This document shows positions 1 through 8,960 of a stretch of DNA of 19,856 bases, in pieces. The stretch lies in contig CAMNHS010000008.1 of the NCBI GenBank assembly GCA_946539635.1, forward strand, positions 1-19,856, in the 5' to 3' direction. Positions within the stretch are counted from its first letter, which is position 1. Each line of letters opens with the position of its first letter. The notes beneath the pieces were generated by a model. That model saw nothing but the letters and a program-made list of their open reading frames with translations, was not told where the DNA came from and searched no databases. The stretch is from an uncultured Prevotellaceae bacterium. Its GTDB lineage: Bacteria > Bacteroidota > Bacteroidia > Bacteroidales > Bacteroidaceae. The position numbers were made by a program, and so were the translations under genes.

Positions 1-41
1 TGTTAATCAGGGGGTCCTTGGTTCAAGCCCAAGAGGGAGCG
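1..41 (+). tRNA. tRNA-Asn(GUU), 3' part only
   Basis: The window opens at position 33 of a tRNA. The sequence shows U33, anticodon GTT at 2-4, the 3' anticodon strand TCAGG at 7-11, a five-base variable loop, a T arm with a perfect stem (CTTGG 17-21 with CCAAG 29-33) and loop TTCAAGC, then the 3' acceptor strand AGGGAGC at 34-40 and discriminator G at 41. These lengths fit canonical tRNA geometry exactly. G73 fits asparagine tRNAs. CCA is not encoded (CAC follows), as is common in Bacteroidota. The 5' half lies outside the window, so the D arm could not be checked. Confidence 0.9.
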
Positions 42-44
42 CAC

Positions 45-75
45 AAGAAGAGTCATATGTTGACTCTTCTTTTTT
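45..75 (+). terminator. Rho-independent terminator after tRNA-Asn
   Basis: A perfect 11-bp stem (AAGAAGAGTCA 45-55 with TGACTCTTCTT 61-71) closes a five-base loop and runs into a T tract (70-75). It starts three bases after the tRNA discriminator base, so it should end the tRNA transcript and separate it from the protease gene. Confidence 0.88.
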
Positions 76-191
76 GTTATTTATTTTAATTTTCTTGCAT
101 TATTCATTAACCAAATCGCAACTTTGACCTTCTGTCGAAGCTACTTCCGCTCGAAAATACAAGATATAAATGAAAAAAATTTCATTTTCTC

Positions 192-222
192 TTGGTATTT
201 TGCTCACTTAATCGTAACTTTG
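192..222 (+). promoter_or_regulatory. Bacteroidota-type promoter of the S41 protease gene
   Basis: TTG at 192-194 and TAACTTTG at 215-222 are 20 nt apart, matching the -33/-7 pattern of the Bacteroidota primary sigma factor. Transcription should start near 226-227, only 4-5 nt before the ATG at 231. A weaker match, CAACTTTG at 119-126 with TTG at 95-97, could be a distal promoter. An 8-bp AT-rich inverted repeat (168-175 with 180-187) lies just upstream. Confidence 0.6.
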
Positions 223-230
223 CAACTGCT

Positions 231-1775
231 ATGAGAAAATTATTTTATACAATAGTACTTCTTTGTTCGGTTAACATTTCATTATATGCCGATAACAAGT
301 CTGTAGTCAAAAACCATAATTTTGATGTTATGCGTAATCTCGAGGTATTCTCTTCAATATATAAGAATCTCGATATGATGTATGTGGATTCACTGGATCC
401 CGACAAAACAGTAGGCATTGGCATCAAGGCTATGCTTAGATCTCTTGATCCATATACTGAATACTATCCCGCCAATGAGGTGAAGAACCTGAAAACTATG
501 CTGACAGGAAAATATGCTGGTATAGGAGCTATTATAAAGCAAGACCTTAGAGACAGTTGCATCGTCATAGATGAGCCATATGAGAATATGCCTGCCTCTA
601 TCATAGGACTACAAAAGGGTGACAAGGTTATTGCTATTGATGATTCTTCAATGATAGGAAAGAAGGTGGATTATGTTTCCAGCCGCCTACGTGGAGAAGC
701 GGGCACAAGTTTCATCCTAAAGATTGAGCGCAACGGCAAGATATATAAAAAGAAGGTAACAAGAAAAGCTATACAATTACCCAGCGTACCATATTATGGT
801 CTGCTAAAAAGCAATAACGATATAGGCTATCTTCTACTGACACAGTTTACAGACGAGTGTTCAAGAGATATTAGAAGAGCCCTCGTAGAGATGCGAGGAC
901 AAGGCATGAAGAAACTCATCTTTGACCTGAGAAATAATGGTGGTGGTTCATTAGCAGAAGCTATCAAAATAGTGAATATGTTTGTTCCGAAAGACGTTAC
1001 CATTGTTACTACGAAGGGTAAAATTGCACGTTCTAACAATGAGTACAAAACAGAATCGGAACCTTTAGATACCATTATGCCAGTAGTTGTTCTGGTAAAT
1101 GAAAACAGTGCTTCAGCAAGCGAGATAACGGCTGGCTCCTTACAAGATTTGAAGAGGGCAACGATCTTAGGAAAGAAAACCTATGGCAAAGGTCTCGTGC
1201 AACAACCTATCGAATTGCCACATGATGCTTCCTTAAAGGTAACAACATCAAGGTATTATCTACCTGCTGGAGAATGCGTACAAGGAATCGGAGTCAAACC
1301 AGACATCGAGGTAAGCAATGATTCGCTACCAAATATAGCAGCATACCTTTGCGGATCAGGTCTTGACTCTACAGAGGTAGAATTCCATTGGGCTGTTGAT
1401 TATATCAGAAAACACAAAAAAATAGCACCTGCAGAAGATTTTCACCTTACTGATGCAGAATGGAATGATTTCAAAGAAGCTGTTTTAAAGAGCGGCTTCA
1501 AATATGACAGAGAGACAAGCAAAGAGTTTGATGAATTAGTGAAATTTGCAAAATTCGAGGGCTATTATGATGATGCAAAGGATGAGTTTGAGGCTTTAAA
1601 AACAAAACTAACTCATAACCTTTCAAAAGAATTAGACAAAAATCGCACTATCATACAACGACTTATAGAACAAGACATTATCACTGCATATTATTTCCAG
1701 AGAGGCAATATTGCCAGCGCCATACAGCACGACAAGCAAGTGAAAAAGGCTGTGGAGTTTTTGGAACAAAAGTAA
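231..1775 (+). CDS. S41-family C-terminal processing peptidase with PDZ domain
   Basis: This is a serine protease of the CtpA/Prc family, 514 residues long, probably acting in the periplasm on the C-termini of envelope proteins. The N-terminus (MRKLFYTIVLLCSVNISLYA) is a signal peptide. A PDZ domain lies at roughly residues 100-180 (GAIIKQD to LKIERNG) and the S41 catalytic domain follows. The catalytic dyad is visible: Ser295 in SASASEI and Lys320 in TYGKGLVQQ, 25 residues apart as in E. coli Prc. The C-terminal ~130 residues are helical and charged without an assigned domain. The ATG at 231 is preferred over the upstream TTG at 192, because the TTG falls in the promoter and would put 13 residues before the signal peptide. 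rnr follows after 58 nt, perhaps on the same transcript. The physiological substrate cannot be read from the sequence. Confidence 0.92.
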   Translation: MRKLFYTIVLLCSVNISLYADNKSVVKNHNFDVMRNLEVFSSIYKNLDMMYVDSLDPDKTVGIGIKAMLRSLDPYTEYYPANEVKNLKTMLTGKYAGIGAIIKQDLRDSCIVIDEPYENMPASIIGLQKGDKVIAIDDSSMIGKKVDYVSSRLRGEAGTSFILKIERNGKIYKKKVTRKAIQLPSVPYYGLLKSNNDIGYLLLTQFTDECSRDIRRALVEMRGQGMKKLIFDLRNNGGGSLAEAIKIVNMFVPKDVTIVTTKGKIARSNNEYKTESEPLDTIMPVVVLVNENSASASEITAGSLQDLKRATILGKKTYGKGLVQQPIELPHDASLKVTTSRYYLPAGECVQGIGVKPDIEVSNDSLPNIAAYLCGSGLDSTEVEFHWAVDYIRKHKKIAPAEDFHLTDAEWNDFKEAVLKSGFKYDRETSKEFDELVKFAKFEGYYDDAKDEFEALKTKLTHNLSKELDKNRTIIQRLIEQDIITAYYFQRGNIASAIQHDKQVKKAVEFLEQK

Positions 1776-1833
1776 GTAATTAGAGTAAAAGAGTTAAGAG
1801 TTGTATAAGAAAGATATAAACCTAAGATAAACT

Positions 1834-4020
1834 ATGACTAAAACTAGAAGTAAGAGAGGCGGCAAACGCTTGACGAGAGCACAACTGATTGAGAGGTTGG
1901 AGGCATTCTTCTCGAGTAATCCGAATGAAACCTTCTCCCTAAAACAGATTTTTAAGCTCCTGCATCTTGACACTCATCCTCTGAAGATGCTCGCCATCGA
2001 CATCATGGAAGAGATGGCATGGGATGATTTTCTTGTTAAAATTTCAGATACCAGCTACAAACTTGCTGACAACACCCAGACTTTGGTCGGCACCTTCCAA
2101 GCGAAGGCAAACGGCAGAAATAGCGTTATTCCAGACGGTTCAGAAACACCTGTCTTCGTAGCAGAGCGAAACTCCCTGTATGCTTTGAATGGCGATCGTG
2201 TACAAATTATGATGATGGCTCGCAAACGCAACCATATCCGCGAAGCGAGAGTCGTAGAAATAATACAACGTAAGAAAGACCAGTTTGTTGGAAAATTAAA
2301 GGTGGACAAAGGATTTGCCTATCTGTTACCAACAGAAAGTATTACTACAAACATCATCATTCCCAAGGACAAACTGAAAAAAGGCAAGACAAACGACAAA
2401 GCCGTTGTAAAAGTAATATCCTGGCCTGATGGTGAACAACGTAGTATAATTGCGGAAGTAGTTGATATACTTGGTAAGCAAGGTGATAACGATGCTGAAA
2501 TGCATACTATTCTGGCACAATATGGTTTGCCATATAAATATCCAAAGGAAGTGGAGGATGCAGCCAACAAGATTCCTGATACCATCACAAAGGAAGAATT
2601 GGAGAAGCGCGAAGATTTCAGGGATGTATGGACATGTACCATCGATCCACATGATGCAAAAGACTTTGATGATGCTCTATCCATCAGAAAGGAAGGAAAT
2701 CTTTGGGAAGTTGGTGTTCACATTGCCGATGTTTCACATTATGTTACAGAGGGTTCTATAATTGACAAGGAGGCACAAAAGCGTGCAACGTCAGTATATC
2801 TTGTCGATCGAACCATTCCTATGCTTCCTGAAAGACTATGTAACTATATCTGTTCACTCCGTCCAGATGAAGAGAAACTGGCATATAGCGTCATCTTCCT
2901 ACTTGACGAGGAAGCCAATGTAAAGAAATATCGCATAGTACATACTGTTATAAAGAGTAATCGTCGCTATGCCTACGAAGAGGTTCAGGCTGTAATAGAG
3001 AGTAACAGACCTGGTATAATGAATCGCGACAAAGTGGAAGACCCATATTCCGAACAATTACTCACCCTTGACAAGTTAGCAAAAAAACTTAGGGAAAGAC
3101 GTTTTAAGAACGGTTCTGTGCGATTTGATCGAGAGGAAATGCGTTTTGACATAGACGAAAAAGGCAAACCAATACGCTGCTACGTCAAAAGGAGTCAAGA
3201 TGCCAACAAATTGATAGAAGAGTTTATGCTTCTGGCAAACAAAACCGTTGCTGAACATGTAGGAAAGGTGAAGAAGTCAAAAGGCGGAAAACCAGCAAAA
3301 GCGAAGACCCTACCCTATCGAATCCATGATTCCCCAGACCCACAGAAGATGGAGACCCTTCGTTCCTTCGTTACCAAGTTTGGCTATAAGATGAAATCTA
3401 CAGGCACAAAAGGTGCTACCGCACGCGCTATCAATACCTTGATGGATGAGATAGAAGGTAAACCAGAGAGTAATGCTATTCAAATGGTAGCATTAAGGGC
3501 AATGATGAAAGCCAAATATTCTGTACACAACATAGGACACTTTGGACTTGCCTTCGACTACTATACACATTTCACATCGCCCATTAGACGTTATCCTGAC
3601 ACCATGGTACATCGACTACTTACCCGTTACGAAGAAGGCGGAAAGAGTGCCAGCGAAGATAAATATGAAGAATTATGCGAACATTCTTCCCAGCAAGAAC
3701 AGACAGCTGCTATGGCAGAACGAGATTCTATCAAGTATAAGATGGTGGAATTTATGGGGCAATTTGTAGGAGAAGAATTTGAGGCTCATATAAGTGGTTT
3801 AACCAGTTATGGCATATACTGCGAGATTGATGAGAACCATTGTGAAGGAATGATAAGTCTGCAGGATCTAAAAGATGATTATTACGACTTTGACGAGAAA
3901 AACTTTTGTTTAGTAGGCCGCAGGCATCACAACAGATACAACCTTGGAGACCCTATAACTATTAAGGTTTCCAAGGCTAATGTCGAGAAAAAACAATTAG
4001 ATTTTGTTCCAGCAGAATAA
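1834..4020 (+). CDS. rnr: Ribonuclease R (RNB-family 3'-5' exoribonuclease)
   Basis: RNase R is a processive hydrolytic 3'-5' exonuclease that degrades structured RNA and, in other bacteria, non-stop mRNAs released by tmRNA. The 728-residue protein has the full family order: an N-terminal winged helix (about 14-75), two OB/cold-shock domains (about 85-235), the RNB catalytic domain (about 255-600) and a C-terminal S1 domain (about 644-725). The catalytic acidic cluster is intact (DPHDAKDFDDAL, Asp271/277/279/280), as is the HFTSPIRRYPD motif (Arg585-Arg586). A lysine-rich insertion (seven Lys in 478-491) sits inside the RNB domain, while the protein ends soon after S1 without the basic tail of the E. 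coli enzyme. No Shine-Dalgarno is visible; the leader is A-rich. The stop lies six bases from that of the convergent S46 gene. Confidence 0.96.
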   Translation: MTKTRSKRGGKRLTRAQLIERLEAFFSSNPNETFSLKQIFKLLHLDTHPLKMLAIDIMEEMAWDDFLVKISDTSYKLADNTQTLVGTFQAKANGRNSVIPDGSETPVFVAERNSLYALNGDRVQIMMMARKRNHIREARVVEIIQRKKDQFVGKLKVDKGFAYLLPTESITTNIIIPKDKLKKGKTNDKAVVKVISWPDGEQRSIIAEVVDILGKQGDNDAEMHTILAQYGLPYKYPKEVEDAANKIPDTITKEELEKREDFRDVWTCTIDPHDAKDFDDALSIRKEGNLWEVGVHIADVSHYVTEGSIIDKEAQKRATSVYLVDRTIPMLPERLCNYICSLRPDEEKLAYSVIFLLDEEANVKKYRIVHTVIKSNRRYAYEEVQAVIESNRPGIMNRDKVEDPYSEQLLTLDKLAKKLRERRFKNGSVRFDREEMRFDIDEKGKPIRCYVKRSQDANKLIEEFMLLANKTVAEHVGKVKKSKGGKPAKAKTLPYRIHDSPDPQKMETLRSFVTKFGYKMKSTGTKGATARAINTLMDEIEGKPESNAIQMVALRAMMKAKYSVHNIGHFGLAFDYYTHFTSPIRRYPDTMVHRLLTRYEEGGKSASEDKYEELCEHSSQQEQTAAMAERDSIKYKMVEFMGQFVGEEFEAHISGLTSYGIYCEIDENHCEGMISLQDLKDDYYDFDEKNFCLVGRRHHNRYNLGDPITIKVSKANVEKKQLDFVPAE

Positions 4021-4033
4021 ATAGTATTATTCT
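4014..4033. repeat. Inverted repeat spanning two convergent stop codons
   Basis: AGAATAA (4014-4020) pairs perfectly with TTATTCT (4027-4033) around a six-base loop. The arms contain the last codons and stops of rnr (+) and the S46 gene (-). The stem is AT-rich and has no T tract on either side, so it is at best a weak bidirectional terminator. Confidence 0.45.
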
Positions 4034-6177
4034 ATACCCATCTCTTGAAGTAGGCGTGTGGCGTTGCCCCACGCCTTCATCATATACAGCACATAACGGA
4101 TATCCACATTTATGCAACGTGCCAGAGATGTATCGAAGAATATATCGCTGGAAAGGCTGTCCCAATTACCATCGAAAGCAAGGCCTATAAGATGTCCATG
4201 ACTATCAAGTACAGGAGATCCACTGTTTCCTCCAGTGATATCGTTGTTTGTAAGGAAACACATATTTAGAGTATTGGAAACCTTATCGTCCAGAATACCA
4301 TAAACATCAGCATCAAAAAGCTGGCGCACTCGCGGTTCCACATAGTAATCGCTTATCTCACCACCCTTTTGCATCTTTTCTCTCATAGATTTTGCAGTGG
4401 TGTAGTATCCAGAGTCACCACCATTGAGTACATATCCTCCAACTTGTCCATATGTCATGCGGAGAGTGAAGTTTGCGTCACTATAATGAGGAAGATTCTC
4501 TTCAGCACGCAGTTTCTCTGCACACAAGATTTTCTCCTCCTCACGGATGCTGTCTCTAATATCATCCAAGACAATTTTTAAGTCAGCAAGTGTTTCAACC
4601 AATGACATAGAGAAATCTATTCCCAGGTCTTTCTGCAGCTTTCGAGTCATGCGAAGCGGAATCTTGGCATTCTTCTTCATCAACACCGAATTATTCCATA
4701 TAGCCTCAACATAGGCACGATAATCTCCATGAAATTCTTTATCTATACGTTTATAAAAAGATGGAATATACTTTTCTGGAACATGGGAACGATAATTCTC
4801 AATCATTACCGCCATTGTCTCAATATCAAGATCTCTATCCCATTGATCACTATTATCTTTAAACTGCAGGTATTGCTTTTTTACCTTTGTCGAGTCTCCA
4901 AGCACAGGCATTCCGCTATAGAATTTTGTTGCTCTTACTGCAAGTTCATTACCACTACGATAAGAAAATGATTCCGAGAAGAAGGTGTTTGCACGCATCG
5001 CCTCAGCCCGCTTCGCGTAAAGATTTTTTAATGTTATAGAGTCCCATGATGTTAGTTTGGCTTCCATAGCACGCTTCTGCCTAACTACTCCGATGGAATC
5101 GATACATTTGTTCATACCAATAGCATTTTTCCAATAGTTAGCACTCTGTGCATATTTGCTGTCATATTTTATGCGTACTGCCTCAGAAGCATCCATGTGT
5201 TTCTTCATTACCTCCTGCTTGACTCCACGAACCTGCTGGCGAGGGTCGTTTATACAGTTACGCATCTCTTCTATTCCGTAGCTACTGAGGTATCGTGAGG
5301 TACTTCCAGGATATCCCATTACCATAGCGAAGTCCCCTTCTTTATATCCGTTTGTACTAACCCACAACCAGTTATCAGGAAGCATCGGTACATTCTTGGG
5401 ACTATATTCTGCAGGTCCGCCAGTAAGAGGATCTACGTATATACGGAAAACAGAAACATCACACGTTTGTCTAGGCCACATCCAATTATCTGTTTCGCCT
5501 CCAAATTTTCCCATAGACTTTGGTGGAGCAAAAACAAGGCGCACATCTGGATAACGCTGATAAGTCGTTGCATAGTAAGAATTTCCTTCAAAGAAAGCAT
5601 TTATCTCCACATAGTATGTTGAGTCTATTTTCTTTACCTCACAAGACATAGCCTCCTCAAGAGAGTCAATGAGGGCTTCCTTACTATAGAAATCCAAACT
5701 ATCAAGACCTAATTGGCGTAATTTGTTTGTAACATCCTCTTGCTTCTTCATAAATGCAACAAACATATTCTCGTTTGGTAGTTCCTGTTCGTATGATTCT
5801 GCATAGAAGCCATCCTTCATATAATCATGCTCAACCGTAGAGTGTGAGCGAATAGCCTCAAATCCACAATGGTGGTTGGTAAGAACCAATCCTTTTGGCG
5901 AAACCACCTCTCCTGTACAGAAACCAGAGAAATTCACCACAGCCGATGAAAGCGTAGGAATAATAGCATGCTCTGAATGTAGAGAATAATTTGTAAGGTC
6001 ATTATATAGGGCCTCCTTTGGCAACATAAAGCCCTCAGCTCTCATTTGTTTATATACTGCATCAGGAAGGTTATACAATGTCCACATTCCTTCATCTGCA
6101 CGCGAAATCCCACCTTTCAATATATAAGGGAGAAAAAAATAATTTAAAACAACTAATACTACGAGTATTCTTTTCAT
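4027..6177 (-). CDS. S46-family dipeptidyl-peptidase (DPP7/DPP11 family)
   Basis: S46 enzymes release N-terminal dipeptides from peptides in the periplasm of Bacteroidota that use amino acids and peptides. The 716-residue protein has a signal peptide at about 1-25 and a chymotrypsin-like catalytic triad: His103 in LTNHHCG, Asp230 in GGETDNWMW and Ser652 in GGNSGSP. The Asp-Ser distance (422) is close to that of DPP7 as I remember it. Phe668 and Gly670 fall 16 and 18 residues after the serine. The second position is Gly in P. gingivalis DPP7 and Arg in the Asp/Glu-specific DPP11, so I infer a preference for hydrophobic or broad substrates over acidic ones. The ATG abuts the stop of the DUF3108 gene with no gap, making this the last gene of the minus-strand operon. 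Confidence 0.94.
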   Translation of the reverse strand: MKRILVVLVVLNYFFLPYILKGGISRADEGMWTLYNLPDAVYKQMRAEGFMLPKEALYNDLTNYSLHSEHAIIPTLSSAVVNFSGFCTGEVVSPKGLVLTNHHCGFEAIRSHSTVEHDYMKDGFYAESYEQELPNENMFVAFMKKQEDVTNKLRQLGLDSLDFYSKEALIDSLEEAMSCEVKKIDSTYYVEINAFFEGNSYYATTYQRYPDVRLVFAPPKSMGKFGGETDNWMWPRQTCDVSVFRIYVDPLTGGPAEYSPKNVPMLPDNWLWVSTNGYKEGDFAMVMGYPGSTSRYLSSYGIEEMRNCINDPRQQVRGVKQEVMKKHMDASEAVRIKYDSKYAQSANYWKNAIGMNKCIDSIGVVRQKRAMEAKLTSWDSITLKNLYAKRAEAMRANTFFSESFSYRSGNELAVRATKFYSGMPVLGDSTKVKKQYLQFKDNSDQWDRDLDIETMAVMIENYRSHVPEKYIPSFYKRIDKEFHGDYRAYVEAIWNNSVLMKKNAKIPLRMTRKLQKDLGIDFSMSLVETLADLKIVLDDIRDSIREEEKILCAEKLRAEENLPHYSDANFTLRMTYGQVGGYVLNGGDSGYYTTAKSMREKMQKGGEISDYYVEPRVRQLFDADVYGILDDKVSNTLNMCFLTNNDITGGNSGSPVLDSHGHLIGLAFDGNWDSLSSDIFFDTSLARCINVDIRYVLYMMKAWGNATRLLQEMGIE

Positions 6178-6954
6178 TTATTTCAAAAAAGCTTTTGCTG
6201 ATCCAAATCTCAAGAACATATCCAGACGAATAGGAACATGTCTGTTATCGTCCGTTACATAAAAACGTACTATTTCCTTATCCTTTTTATCCTCTTTCTC
6301 AACATATGATAAAACAAGACAATTATATTTCTTTTTATTATCCGCTTTAACCTCTTTCTTTCCTCGATATATCAACTTTGCATTGACGAGTTTCTCACCT
6401 CCTGCAATGTCCAGATATTCTACATGACCTTCTTTCCATCCTGATGGATCAACATTCCTAATGCGTTGAAAACTATTAAGCATATCTGATACGCAACGAT
6501 CATATACGAATTTCTCCTTGTAAGTTTCCCCAGAGGAAGTGAGGTGCTTCAGATTTGTAATACACTTGTTTCCGTTATATGAATACCATACCTCGTCAAC
6601 ATAGTATCTTTTTCCCTCACGTGCACCTTTACGATAATATAAGGGTGTCAGTTCCGTTGAGAAGTATGCCATAATTGTATCACGCATCATGAAATATTTA
6701 TCCACAGTTGCGGAAGAACGAGTCACCAGACTTGAACGATATGCATTTTTGCCATTATAAACGATAGGCTGTGTTATCATACTTGCAGTTCCAGCCTTTA
6801 TCCATATAAACTTCCAATTAAAATATAGATTATAATTTATCACCTCGCTGCCACTAAATGCACGATTTTCGTAAGTACATTGTGCTGACATCTTGCATAA
6901 TGGTAACAATATAAATATGTATAAGAAAATAACTCGCTTAATCATAGTTATCAT
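6178..6954 (-). CDS. DUF3108 domain protein, secreted
   Basis: This 258-residue protein resembles the DUF3108 family, whose function is not established. It has an N-terminal signal peptide (MIKRVIFLYIFILLPLCKMSAQ, if the second ATG at 6945 is used) and then a beta-rich domain over almost its whole length. Family-like features are the NYNLYFNWKFIWIKAGTA stretch after the signal peptide and the VRFYVTDDNRHVPIRL segment near the C-terminus. It is therefore probably periplasmic. The first ATG (6954) lies two bases after the stop of the lipoprotein gene and adds only MIT before MIKR; either start is possible. The stop is directly followed by the ATG of the S46 gene, which supports translational coupling. 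The assignment rests on recalled family patterns and was not searched. Confidence 0.78.
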   Translation of the reverse strand: MITMIKRVIFLYIFILLPLCKMSAQCTYENRAFSGSEVINYNLYFNWKFIWIKAGTASMITQPIVYNGKNAYRSSLVTRSSATVDKYFMMRDTIMAYFSTELTPLYYRKGAREGKRYYVDEVWYSYNGNKCITNLKHLTSSGETYKEKFVYDRCVSDMLNSFQRIRNVDPSGWKEGHVEYLDIAGGEKLVNAKLIYRGKKEVKADNKKKYNCLVLSYVEKEDKKDKEIVRFYVTDDNRHVPIRLDMFLRFGSAKAFLK

Positions 6955-6956
6955 TT

Positions 6957-8960
6957 TTAATACTTCTGTACAGGTTCTGGTATTCCCTTTTCCGCTGCAC
7001 GTTGAGCATTTCTGTGTTGTATTGTTTTTTCTTTATCTGCACGTTGTTTTGTTATCTCCAGAGGCTTTTGTTTGTACAAAGGTAACGCCGTAAGGTTCCA
7101 ATCTCGCGTGAGATCCCATTTTGCCTTACATTCTACTGGCTCAGGATTGTAATATACCTCCTCAGGCTGAATATCTTCAAAGTATTCTCCTGTATCCCAC
7201 TTTCCGTTTTTGTTCCTATCTATTATTGCTCTAAGATAGTAAACACCTGGCTGGACATAATAGAATTCCGCAGTACCACTCTGCACTACAGCAGACCTTA
7301 CCGGCTTATCACCTTTATCCACCATCTGGACAATAATATCACACTCCGTGGAAACTCCGCTGACATTTACAAATAATGATGCGAAAGATTCTAATGTAGC
7401 TACTTTGAAGCCTGTTTTGTAAGGTACAGATTTCAGTCCATAAATATCTTCGAAGGCAAGAGTATCTATCTCGAACGAGTACTCAGCACCATATATCCAA
7501 TCTGCATACATTTCCCACTCTCTATCATTAGTTTTCTCAAGAGTAAATGGTGAACGATACCATAGAGAATCCTGCTCAACATACAGGTGAATTGCAGCAG
7601 AATCAAATTTCTCCAACGGTTTAGGGAAACTTATCTTCAAGAACTTATCTGGTGCCAAAGAAGAAGGAACATCATATTTCACTTCTAACTTTTCCACAGG
7701 CATTATGGTATCTATCGGTTCCACTGGCTCATCAGGATGTTCTCTGGCCCAACGTTCCTGCTTTTTCAGTTTCTTCTCTATCTTTTCTTTCCACTCTTCT
7801 TCCTTTTTCTGTTTTGCCTTTAAACGCTTTGCATAAGGTGTTTTGGCGAGAATTTCGAGAGTGTCGATATGGGGGGACAACATCCCCAAGGTGTCAGTGA
7901 GAAGCGTTTTCATCTCTATCTGCAGAGTATCCATATTTACCAATGCAGTATCTTTCAACCAATATGTTATGGTGTCAGCCTTTGCAGAAGCCTCTATGAT
8001 GAAGGCATCCTCAGCATCAAAATTTAGTCCTCTCAACTGTGGAAAAGGCTCTTTCTCACATGGTGCCGTAAAGAATAAAGTGAAGTTATCAGCATCATTC
8101 CTCTCAGTTTTTAAGAAATATCTGTCTGTTGAGATATGTTCAAAAGAGCGTAACACCACATTATCTGGCAGGAAGTGAGTATAAGGCACCTGCAATATAT
8201 CTTTCACATGAACAGCATCAGCCCATACTGTATCTTGACGGAAGTCTCTAAACGCGGATGGTGAGATAATATCATGTGAGAAGGCCATCATCTCTCCCCT
8301 ATTGGTAAACTTATAGTCACCATCTACATCCTGAAGGGCTCCGACAGTATATCGGCCTGGAGCTACACCACGAATAACAAACCTTCCCCTTGAGTCTGAA
8401 CGTGACACTCTCAAGAAAGGTGGCAGGGAATCATTTTTGCATGAGTCTTTCTTTACTTCTGTTGAATCTGCAGGATAAAGACCTACCAGAATTCCCTTAA
8501 TCGGTTCCAGATTCTCTGCAGCCAAGACATATCCTGATACTTCCAAAGTGTCTATCAGCGAATCAGTAGAAAAACTATAAGTATAACTCCCTAACGGATT
8601 TCCCTCATTATTATCCGATATCGCATCCGAAAAGTCTATAGTATAAGTCATGTGTGACTTCAGGCTATCTTTCAACTTAACTTCCACATATTTTCCGTGC
8701 GCCTTTATTTCTGGAGATTCTATTTGTGGAGGAGATATCACCACTTTTTCCTGAATATTCTCTATCTTCACAAATTCGCTGAAGTAAATGCGTACCTTCC
8801 CATTATCAACATTTAGAGCTTTGTCTGCAGGGACAGCACCTATTACCCGAGGTGGAGTTTCATCATACCATCCACCATCGGGAGCACCCATGCGCGCACA
8901 GCTCTGTACGAGTAGTAGAGTTGCAGTAGAAATTATTATGAGAAAAAACAGTTTCTTCAT
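6957..8960 (-). CDS. Ig-like (Big_5-type) domain lipoprotein
   Basis: This is a 667-residue predicted lipoprotein. The signal sequence ends in LLLVQSC, with Cys21 as the lipidation site. Residues after the cysteine (ARMGAP) lack the acidic run that directs Bacteroidota lipoproteins to the cell surface, so a periplasmic-facing position is inferred. Residues about 30-135 (ETPPRVIGAVPADKALNV to YTYSFSTD) fit a Big_5 bacterial Ig-like domain. A carboxypeptidase-regulatory-like beta module follows (about 138-215; GRFVIRGVAPGRYTVGALQD). A highly charged Lys/Glu helix occupies about 370-407, and a second beta module near the C-terminus has the pattern YYLRAIIDRNKNGKWDTGEY. No enzymatic motif is visible; the role is unknown. 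Its start overlaps the GH3 stop by four bases (ATGA), which indicates coupled translation. Confidence 0.82.
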   Translation of the reverse strand: MKKLFFLIIISTATLLLVQSCARMGAPDGGWYDETPPRVIGAVPADKALNVDNGKVRIYFSEFVKIENIQEKVVISPPQIESPEIKAHGKYVEVKLKDSLKSHMTYTIDFSDAISDNNEGNPLGSYTYSFSTDSLIDTLEVSGYVLAAENLEPIKGILVGLYPADSTEVKKDSCKNDSLPPFLRVSRSDSRGRFVIRGVAPGRYTVGALQDVDGDYKFTNRGEMMAFSHDIISPSAFRDFRQDTVWADAVHVKDILQVPYTHFLPDNVVLRSFEHISTDRYFLKTERNDADNFTLFFTAPCEKEPFPQLRGLNFDAEDAFIIEASAKADTITYWLKDTALVNMDTLQIEMKTLLTDTLGMLSPHIDTLEILAKTPYAKRLKAKQKKEEEWKEKIEKKLKKQERWAREHPDEPVEPIDTIMPVEKLEVKYDVPSSLAPDKFLKISFPKPLEKFDSAAIHLYVEQDSLWYRSPFTLEKTNDREWEMYADWIYGAEYSFEIDTLAFEDIYGLKSVPYKTGFKVATLESFASLFVNVSGVSTECDIIVQMVDKGDKPVRSAVVQSGTAEFYYVQPGVYYLRAIIDRNKNGKWDTGEYFEDIQPEEVYYNPEPVECKAKWDLTRDWNLTALPLYKQKPLEITKQRADKEKTIQHRNAQRAAEKGIPEPVQKY

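Noticed and set aside
95..126. Second promoter (TTG 95-97, CAACTTTG 119-126)
   Set aside because: The first base of the -7 octamer is wrong and the spacing is 21 nt; kept only as an alternative to the better match at 192-222.
168..187. AAATGAAA/TTTCATTT inverted repeat as a terminator or operator
   Set aside because: It is an AT-only style stem with a four-base loop, no gene for it to end, and such repeats are expected by chance at this base composition.
2319..2684. Minus-strand frames of 108-121 codons opposite rnr
   Set aside because: They are shadows of a strongly conserved RNase R gene and have no independent signals.
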